The translations under genes and the position numbers were made by a program. 64,000 bases of DNA from Zingiber officinale (Eukaryota > Streptophyta > Magnoliopsida > Zingiberales > Zingiberaceae): assembly GCF_018446385.1 (NCBI RefSeq), contig NC_055996.1:125957750-126021749 (forward strand). Reading direction: 5' to 3'. Of the stretch, positions 56,777-64,000 are shown piece by piece (the first letter of the stretch is position 1; every line of letters starts with the position of its first letter). The notes beneath the pieces are model-generated. The model saw nothing but the letters and a program-made list of their open reading frames with translations, made no database searches and was not told where the DNA came from.

Positions 56777-58387
56777 TGTTGGTGCAACATCCCTCAGGTC
56801 AAGGTTGACCTGGTTGACCAAGCTTGAGTCTTGGTTTGGGTTTCGATGTTTGACAATGCAAGGTTGATTGAAGAAGAGTCAAGTAGGTCAAGGATGACCG
56901 GATACTTGACTGGGAAGTCCTAACTGGTATGTTAGGTAGGAGGAAAATCCTGGTGAGTGAAGCCAGGTGAAAGACCTAGTGAGTGAAGCTAGGCAATTGG
57001 GAAGTCCTAGTGAGTGAAGCTAGGCAGGAGAAAAATCCTGGTGAGTGAAGCCAGGTGAAAGACCTAGTGAGTGAAGCTAGGCAATTGGGAAGTCCTAGTG
57101 AGTGAAGCTAGGCAGGAGAAAAATCCTGGTGAGTGAAGCTAGGTGAAAGACCTAGTGAGTGAAGCTAGGAAATTGGTAAAGTCCTGGTGAGTGAAGCCAG
57201 GCAAGAGAAATCCAGATGGGTCAAGGTTGACCAGACATCTGGTGAGAGTCCAAGTAGGTCAAAGGGATTGACCGGATACTTGGCACGAGAAAGAAAAGTC
57301 CAAGTAGGTCAAAGGGATTGACCGGATACTTGGCACGAGAAAGAAAAGTCCAAGTAGATCTTAGGGAGTGACCGGATACTTGGCAAGAAGAGAAAAGTCC
57401 AAGTGGGTCAAAGGGATTGACCAGACACTTGGTGAGAGAGTCCTAGCTGGTCAAGGGTGACCGGTTGCTAGGTCTTATGTACCAACAAGTCATGGTTGAC
57501 TAGATGTTGGTTTAGGGGGCTTTGGGTTTGGTTTTGGGCAAAAACCAAGGTTTGGATTGATCCGTGGATTGATCCAGCAGGTTTGGATTGATCCGTGGAT
57601 TGATCCAGCAGGTTTGGATCGATCCGTGGATCGATCCAGCAGATCTGGATCGATCCACCGATCGATCCGGTGAGTCCCCGCGAACAGAACCCCTTTGGAT
57701 CGATCCGTGGATCGATCCAGAGGTCCCAATCGATCAGTGGATCGATTGGGACGCTGCTGCTTCGCGTGATAAGCGCTGGATCGATCCGTGGATCGATCCA
57801 GATGTTTTTCCAGAGCACAGAGGTGCTCTGGATCGATCCGTGGATCGATCCAAAGCCTCCCCGATCGATTGGGAGCATTCCAATCGATCGGGATTCGACC
57901 ATTAGCATCGATTTAAGCCGCAGGCGTTCATTTCCTTCGGCATCTCTTCACCGATTCAACTCAGATCTTCACCAGCTCCTCCACAGCTCTCTCCAAGCTC
58001 GAGATCACCAGTTCTTGAAGGATCTTGGAAGTTCTCCAAGTCAAGAGGCGGATCTATTGCAAGAGGAAGAAGTTAGGGTTAAGGTTTTTATTGCATATCT
58101 TGTAAGCTTTTGCTTATCTTGTATTTCCCTTTCTTCTTCTTGTATTGAGAGGGTTGTAGGGTTTCTCCGCCTTTGGTAGTTACCATAAAGGAGTGTTATT
58201 CATAGTGGAGGGTGTGTGTGTTGGTGTGGATCCTTGGATTAGTCACCTCTTGTGAGGTGGATACCAAGTAAACCAACCGTGTTAGCGTTGTGTGATTGTT
58301 TCTTTGTATTTCCGCTGCACATCTTTGAAGCAACGAAGCACGACGAGCTATTCACCCCCCCCCTCTAGCTACTTTTCGGTCCTAACA
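56777..58387 (+). mobile_element. 3' LTR of element C
   Basis: 1611 bp. Compared with the 5' LTR it has one extra palindrome-pair unit of about 33 bases near 57560-57620, a shorter C-run near its end (about 9 instead of 16), and scattered single-base differences. It ends GGTCCTAACA and is followed by the GAGAG target duplication. Confidence 0.95.
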
Positions 58388-58392
58388 GAGAG

Positions 58393-58880
58393 TTCTGACT
58401 TTAGAAGGTACTATATTCACTCCCGTTTCCAGAGTATATCCTTAAAATGATAATATTCTTAATAACTCATCAATCTACTTATTTCCATAAGAGTCCTATA
58501 CCTTCCTTTTCCTACACCATTCTGTTGGAGTGTACCAGGTGCAGTTAGTTTGGATTGAATCCCTACTTCTGATAAATGACTCCTAAATTCTCCCAAGAGG
58601 TACTTGCCACTACGATCTTACCGTAGTGTCTTGATACTTTTACTTTGTCGTTTCTTCACATCAGCCTCGTACTCTTTGAACTAATCAAAGCACTTAGTCT
58701 TGCGGCACATCAAGTAAATATATCCGTATCTCAAATAGTTGTCTATAAAATAGATGAAATATTTGAAACAACCTCTTGCCTGGATGCTCATAAGATCACA
58801 CAAATCAGAATGAACCAATTCCAATATATCTTTGACTCCATACCCCTTAGACTTAAAAGCTTCTTGGTTATTTTTCCTTC
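58393..58880 (-). pseudogene. Element B integrase core, decayed
   Basis: Minus-strand blocks match the Copia integrase core with its D-D-E residues: DILELVHSDLCDLMS (first Asp), YFIYFIDNYLRYGYIYLM, then SIKTLR, a stop, DRSGKYL (second Asp region) and LTAPGTLQQNGVGKGR (the Glu of the NGVSER motif is lost). In-frame stops interrupt it. Element C inserted just after this domain in the direction of translation. Confidence 0.85.
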
Positions 58881-59349
58881 CAAGTAAGACTCGTAGGTTG
58901 GAAAGATTTCCACTACTAATGAACCCAAAAGTTCATCAGCTACCAATGAATCCTACTCAAGTTAATATAACCTAGCCTTAGAAGCCAAAGATATAATTGG
59001 TTCATTTTTGAAGGTTACTTTCTCTTAAAGTTAGAAGATGTGTTAATAATTTCCATTTGTTGCATCGTGAGAGTTATTGGATTTATAAATTGCCAACCAA
59101 CGTACCAGAACAGATAACTTCTCTCTTTTTCTTAATAACAACTTTGTTATTAAAAGAGGTAGAATATCAAGTTCTTTGAATAGTTTAGAAACTGAAAACT
59201 AGTTCTTTCTAAACTTGGTGTGTAAAGACAATTACTCAAAAATCCATGTTTTATTCTTATCAAAAGATAAACATCTCCCACTGCAACAGCTACTATTTTT
59301 TCAGTAGTGCCCATGTAGATAGTGTTTTAATTTTCTTTTAGTTGTCGGG

Positions 59350-59470
59350 TTTCCTGGAACCCTGCAATGAATTACGGACATGATTAATGGCATCTGTATC
59401 TACACTCCAGGTTCTGGTAGATAACACCACTAAACATGTTTCAACTAATGAATTAAATACACCTATATTG
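59350..59470 (-). pseudogene. Element B protease region, decayed
   Basis: A minus-strand stretch reads TWSVDTDAINHVRNSLQG. It corresponds to the Copia aspartic protease signature W-x-x-DTGA-x-NH; the catalytic DTGA is now DTDA, and a stop follows soon after. Gag sequence expected between here and the primer site (59640-60850) could not be recognised. Confidence 0.65.
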
Positions 59471-60854
59471 TTCTTAGTTCTAAGAAGACAGTTTACCTTA
59501 ATGTCCAAGTCCAATTTCCAATCATTACAATTGGGATTACTAAGTCTTTCTTATAGTATGACTACTAGGGGATTGTCAAACATTTTAAATCCTAAGAATC
59601 GCAAAAATACTTGGTCAAGATCAACTCCTTAAAAATCCCCATGAATTTTGTATGCCACGATAGTGTGGATGTATACAAAATCGAAGAGGAGATTTTATTC
59701 ATTAATTTTATTATCTCGTCAACTTTACTTTATGACGAATAAAATTAATAGTTGATCTGTCTTTGATCAAATATTTGGTTAAAAACTTTTGAATTTTAAA
59801 AATATTGATTCCTCAAACAATATTATTTAAATTCACCAACACCTCAAACACCGTGAATTTTGCATGCCACGTTAGTGTAGACGTATACAAATTCAACATT
59901 TGTAAAAGGAGGGTTTTAACCCATTAATTTTATTATCTTGTCAACCTAACTTTTTGACAAAAAAAATTAATAGTTGGTATTATTTGGTCACACAAATAAT
60001 AGCAGTGACTCTGATGGGGAGGATACTATTAGATGTGTCTAAGTGTATACCATTACTTGACACTAAGTCCATTAATAAGATTATGCCCCTTCCGTTGGGG
60101 AAGATCACACGCTCTTAATTAACTTTCTATAGTCATCCAAAAATGGAAGTCTGTTCTAGTGATCCACAAACAAGCTCATCCGTTATGGAGGAAGGCACTC
60201 AGAGCCAACGCGCAAGCTTGTTTGCATCACTTACAAACCAGTAATGGAGACCATGGGATTTACTTAAAAAACCCTCTCCCACTTAGTTATTTATAAATGA
60301 GGAATTTTAACTATGCTAGCCTACTAAATATGTAAACTAACATGCACACACAGCACAATATAAAAGCAATAAATAGAAAATCTAATTTTCAACTATTATG
60401 GTTTTTATCTCTTATTGTCTTCCGTGTGTTGTCATCCCAAGCTGCTGCCATATTTGGCCACTGCCACCGGGTCTAGCTGTCGCATCCATCTTGCTCCTAG
60501 TTCCGCTGCGCCTCTGGTCCTTAGAAGGTTCCACGCTTTGCAAGATTCGATCCGCGACATAAATAGAATTTTACATTTTGATCCTATATTCCTCGAAGGA
60601 ATGTACATGTAAACTAGATCAAAAATAAAATTCTAATAAAACTAAATACAGCTCCTGCTGTATTTTATAATACAATCATGCACACACAATAAAATGCCCT
60701 TGACATGTCCAAGGGTCCAATCACACACATAATAACTATAAGCCATAATAGTTGGATCCTGCATCCACAAAGTTAGCACATCCTACTATTAACCTGCCTA
60801 AATTATGTATGACATGTGCATAATTAAACTAATACCAAATACACGAGGCAAAAC

Positions 60855-60871
60855 CCTAGCTCGATACCAAT
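60855..60871 (-). other. Primer-binding site of element B
   Basis: Immediately inside the 5' LTR the minus strand reads TTGGTATCGAGCTAGGG. TGGTATC..AGCT is close to the complement of the 3' end of initiator tRNA-Met, the usual Copia primer, with one base missing relative to TGGTATCAGAGC. Confidence 0.75.
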
Positions 60872-63551
60872 TGTTGGTTGCTATTCGAAAACCTAGAGGT
60901 TCCATGTACAAAAATTTTGTACAAAGGTCTGAACCTTTCCTAGCTACCATGTGTTCTTTTAAATTAAATTTTGGATCGCTGTGGAACTTAACACGTTTGA
61001 TCCAAAACTTAATCTATTCGTTCTTTTAGGTTTTGACTTGGGTCTCCTGCGGAACTTAACACGTTCGACCCAAATCACCTTAAGTTATTAATTCCATTAA
61101 ATATTAATTTCCATAATTGGTTCCCAGTACTGACGTGGCGAGGCACATGACCTTCTTAGATATGGGAGCAACCACCACCGACTAGACAAAACCTTTTATG
61201 GAAAGCTAATATTTAATTTCCTAAAATAACTTTAGGTTAACCGAAAAGAACAATCAAATCACAAGGGAAAAGAAAAAACAAAAGAACACAACATCGAAAA
61301 ACATATTCGAAATACTAGAATCGCATGCCTCTTGTTTTTGGTATTATTTCCAAAAATAACTAGTATGATGCGGAAAGAAAAATTACTAGTTATACCTTTT
61401 AGAAAGACCTCTTGATCTTCTACCGTATTCCTCTTCTAACCTCGGACGTTATGTGGGCAACGATCTTCCGAGATGAGAACCACCAAGCACCTTCTTCTTC
61501 CTTGCAAATTTCGGCCATCAAAACTTCTTCTAGGATGAAGAGGTTCGGCCACCACCACCATGCTCCAAGGGATGCTAGAAAAGAGGCTTCTTTTCTCTCC
61601 TTCTTCTCCTTCTTAGATCCGGCCACCAAGGCTATCTCCACCATGAGAAAGTTTTGGCCACACAAAGGAGAGGAGAGAAAACAAAGGGCCGGCCACACCC
61701 AAGGAAGAAAAGAGGGAGAAAAATAGAATAGAGTCGTTAGCCTTGAAGCCTCCTCTACCCCCTCTTTTATAATCCTTGATCTTGGCAAATAAGGAAATTT
61801 TAATAAAAACTTCCTTAATTCTTTTGCCATTGAAAAGGAAAATTTATTTAATTAAAAATAAAATTCTTTCTCAATTTTATTTGGCCGGCCACAACAATAA
61901 ACTTCCAAGCAAATAAAATTTTAAACACCAATTAAAACTTCCTTATTTGCTTCCGGAAATTTATAAAATTTCTCTAATAATTTTATCCCTTCATGATTGG
62001 TTTATAAAAAGGAAATTCAATAAATTAAAATCTTTCTTTTAACATGTGGATAAAAAGAAAGTTATCTCTAAAAATTAAAATCTCTTTTAATCTACAAATA
62101 AGGAAAGATATCAAATCTTTTCTTAATCTTTTGTAGAAACTTATAAAAGAGAATATTTAATTTTAAACTATCTTTTAAATCATGAACATGGTTAAAAAGG
62201 AAAGTTTTCTTAAAATTTAAAATCCTTCTTTAAACAACAAATAAGGAAAGATTTCAAATTTTAAACTCTTTTTTAAACATGTAGATAATTTTACAAATAA
62301 GGAAAGTTTTTACCAAAAAATTAAAACCATCCTTTTAAACTACAAATAAGGAAAGAGATTAATCTCTTCTCTTAATCTTTTGTAGAAAGTTATAAAAGGA
62401 AATTTTTAATTTTTAAACTCTCTTTTAAAATCATAATATCCACATAAGAAATAATTTTAATAAAAATCCTTTTTAATATTCTAGTGGCCGGCCACCTAAG
62501 CTTGGGACCCAAGCTTTGGCCGGCCACCTACATGGCTCATCCACTTGGTCTTGGCCGGCCCTAGCTTGGGTTCCAAGCTAGCTTGGCCGGCCCCATTGGA
62601 TGGGTAAGAAGGTGGGTATGCGGTGGGTATAAATCTCTATATACTAGAGGCTACGATAGGGACCGAGAGGAGGAATTGGTTTTGGTCTCTCGATGAAATT
62701 AAGCATCCCGTGTTCGCCCTGAACACACAACTTAATTTCATCAATAATAATTCATTCCACTAAAGAACTATTATTGAACTACCGCACCAATCCCAAATTA
62801 CATTTTGGGCTCCTTCTTATTATGAGTGTGTTAGTCTCCACGTGTTTAAGATAACAAATGTCCACTAATTAAGTAAGTTAATGACAACTCACTTAATTAA
62901 TATCTAGCTCAAGAGTAGTACCACTCAACTTCATCATCATGTCGGACTAAGTCCACCTGCAGGGTTTAACATGACAATCCTTATGAGCTCCTCTTGGGGA
63001 CATTCTCAACCTAGATTACTAGGACACAATTTCCTTCTATAATCAACAACACACACTATAAGTGATATCATTTCCCAACTTATCGGGCTTATTGATTCAT
63101 CGAACTAAATCTCACCCATTGATAAATTAAAGAAATAAATATCAAATATATGTGCTTGTTATTATATTAGGATTAAGAGCACACACTTCCATAATAACTG
63201 AGGTCTTTGTTCCTTCATAAAGTCAGTATAAAAGGAACGACCTCAAATGGTCCTACTCAATACACTCTAAGTGTACTAGTGTAATTATATAGTTAAGATA
63301 AACTAATACCTAATTACACTACGACCTTCCAATGGTTTGTTCCTTTCCATTATGGTCGTGAGCTACTGTTTATAATTTATAAGGTACTGATAACATGATC
63401 CTCTGTGTGTGACACCACCCACCATGTTATCTACAATATAAATTAATTGAACAACTACATTTATCATAAATGTAGACATTTGACCAATGTGATTCTTATT
63501 TCTAGATAAATGTTTATACCAAAAGCTTGGCTTTTAGTATACACTCTAACA
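60872..63551 (-). mobile_element. 5' LTR of element B
   Basis: 2680 bp, the partner of 46247-48916. The pair agrees almost throughout, with roughly one difference per hundred bases by eye, which implies a young insertion. The short open frames in it (for example at 61412-61830 on either strand) recur in the other LTR and are not genes. Confidence 0.95.
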
Positions 63552-63586
63552 ACCCAGGTCAACCTTGACCTAAGGTTGCACCAACA

Positions 63587-64000
63587 ATTTTCCCCTTTTT
63601 GATGTTTGACAAAAACCATAATCAAGTTAGGTTAACCCGATAACCTAACTTAGGTTTTCCAATAGTTCTCCAATGTTCTTCCTTGAACATTCTCTGAACA
63701 TTCTCCCCAAACTCCAATGTTCTTCCTTGAACATTCTCTGGACATTCTCCCCCTTTTTGACACACATCAAAAGGAGTGAATCAAGGTCAAGAGTTTCTTC
63801 CTAATGAAAGTCTCATACCTTTCATTGAAACCCTTAATTTCCCCCTAGATACTAAAATCAACAATCAACTTAGTGATAATCACTTATTAAAAAAAACTTG
63901 ACGAGCAAAAATTCCCCCTAAAAGTCAACTCCCCCTTGACCATTAGGTAAAACTCCCCCTAAAGGTCAACTCCTCCTTGACCATTACACCAACAATGTCT
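63587..64000 (-). mobile_element. 3' internal region of element A
   Basis: On the minus strand this lies just before the 3' LTR of A. It ends with the polypurine tract AAAAAGGGGAAAAT and has further purine tracts upstream: AAAAAGGGGGAGAATG (about 63735-63750) and several GGGGGAGT words (63905-63965). A tandem pair on GAATGTTCAAGGAAGAACATT lies at 63670-63740. No protein motif is visible in these 400 bases; the coding part lies beyond the window. Confidence 0.75.

Larger units (their letters stand above)
50864..58387 (+). mobile_element. Gag-only LTR retrotransposon C (TR-GAG type), TSD GAGAG
   Basis: A complete 7.5-kb element in plus orientation inside element B. Perfect GAGAG duplications lie at 50859-50863 and 58388-58392. 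The order is 5' LTR 50864-52448, primer site 52451-52462, gag frame 52583-54361 with one stop, 2.4 kb without coding capacity, polypurine tract 56764-56776, 3' LTR 56777-58387. No protease, integrase or reverse transcriptase motif is present, so it must use enzymes of a related element. The LTRs differ at only about a dozen to fifteen positions plus one repeat unit. Confidence 0.95.
46247..63551 (-). mobile_element. Copia element B, complete with both LTRs, split by element C
   Basis: The element spans 17.3 kb, or 9.8 kb without the insertion. Perfect ACCCA duplications flank it at 46242-46246 and 63552-63556. On the minus strand it reads 5' LTR (63551-60872), primer site, decayed gag and protease, integrase, [element C], reverse transcriptase, RNase H, polypurine tract, 3' LTR (48916-46247). 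The integrase-before-reverse-transcriptase order is that of Copia. Stops and frameshifts run through pol, although the LTRs differ only slightly, so it either inserted already defective or the copy that gave rise to it was mobilised in trans. Confidence 0.95.
44452..63586 (-). mobile_element. 3' LTR of Copia element A, split by element B
   Basis: Read on the minus strand the LTR starts TGTTGGTGCAACC at 63586, is interrupted after 63557 by element B (46247-63551 plus one ACCCA), resumes at 46246 and ends GGTCCTAACA at 44452. Its own length is about 1825 bp. The polypurine tract (AAAAAGGGGAAAAT) lies at 63587-63600, so the body of A continues past the window end. The LTR includes a GATCGGTC palindrome cluster (45040-45340), a hairpin-unit array (45360-45900) and CCAAG/CTTGG units (45900-46080). 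Its outer end abuts the hAT transposase gene. Confidence 0.85.
38920..64000 (-). mobile_element. hAT transposon, 3' end to beyond the window, heavily nested
   Basis: The putative 3' terminus is CAGAGCCGATCCTGG at 38920, followed by GGCCCTGGGCAAAA, a form typical of plant hAT ends. The eight bases before it are AGTCTGAG, a candidate target duplication whose partner lies outside the window. The transposase (43081-44451) reads towards this end. Inside are a solo LTR (39159-41843), a host ARF-GEF fragment (42420-42947) and, at 44452, Copia element A with everything nested in it. The other hAT terminus and the transposase N-terminus must lie beyond 64000 if A is a simple insertion. Confidence 0.6.

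Noticed and set aside
60415-60612. 65-codon Cys/His-containing plus-strand frame
   Set aside because: Antisense to the decayed gag region of element B; no zinc-finger spacing and no other support.

Overview
This window is nuclear DNA of a flowering plant. The evidence is intron-rich genes with plant-only families (IQD, Aux/IAA), a ribosomal-protein promoter with telo-box and TGGGCC elements, and dense nested Copia, CACTA and hAT elements. The repeat texture reminds me of gingers and their relatives (Zingiberales), but that is recollection, not proof. Only three intact host genes are visible, all on the minus strand: a three-exon IQ67-domain calmodulin-binding protein (4613-6075), a five-exon Aux/IAA auxin repressor (15960-17279) and the five-exon ribosomal protein eS24 gene RPS24 (20354-24091). 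They do not form a pathway.

Layout. 1-3085 holds Copia and Gypsy debris ending in an LTR (family D, 2001-2880). 3086-7226 is the IQD gene and its flanks. 7227-15341 is a mosaic of decayed Copia LTRs, with a long inverted repeat (7572-8005) and a solo family-D LTR (11625-12470, target duplication GAAAG). 15342-24280 holds Aux/IAA and RPS24. The 3-kb third RPS24 intron contains a SINE with an 18-bp target duplication, a tandem duplication and a GC-rich insertion. 25785-34055 is a CACTA transposon carrying a second CACTA (27005-31132, TSD GGA), which in turn carries a solo LTR (28141-29210, TSD ACCTT) and a decayed fragment of a host MAP4K/SIK1-like kinase gene. 34056-38919 is AT-rich with a decayed LTR and SINE-like copies.

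From about 38920 past the window end lies a nest of insertions. A hAT element (transposase 43081-44451, plus a fragment of a BIG-type ARF-GEF gene) contains a solo LTR of family B (39159-41843, TSD GTTCA) and is interrupted by Copia element A. The 3' LTR of A (44452-63586) is split by Copia element B (46247-63551, TSD ACCCA). B is split by the gag-only element C (50864-58387, TSD GAGAG). C has near-identical LTRs, a tRNA-Met-type primer site and a gag with two zinc knuckles but no pol.

The most interesting signal is not a gene. The LTRs of several otherwise different families here are built from arrays of short hairpin modules whose stems change in compensating pairs, followed by clusters of family-specific perfect palindromes, most with a TCGA centre. 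This looks like structure kept at the DNA or RNA level and is worth a formal covariation test. All identifications come from reading the sequence and translations by eye; no database search was run.
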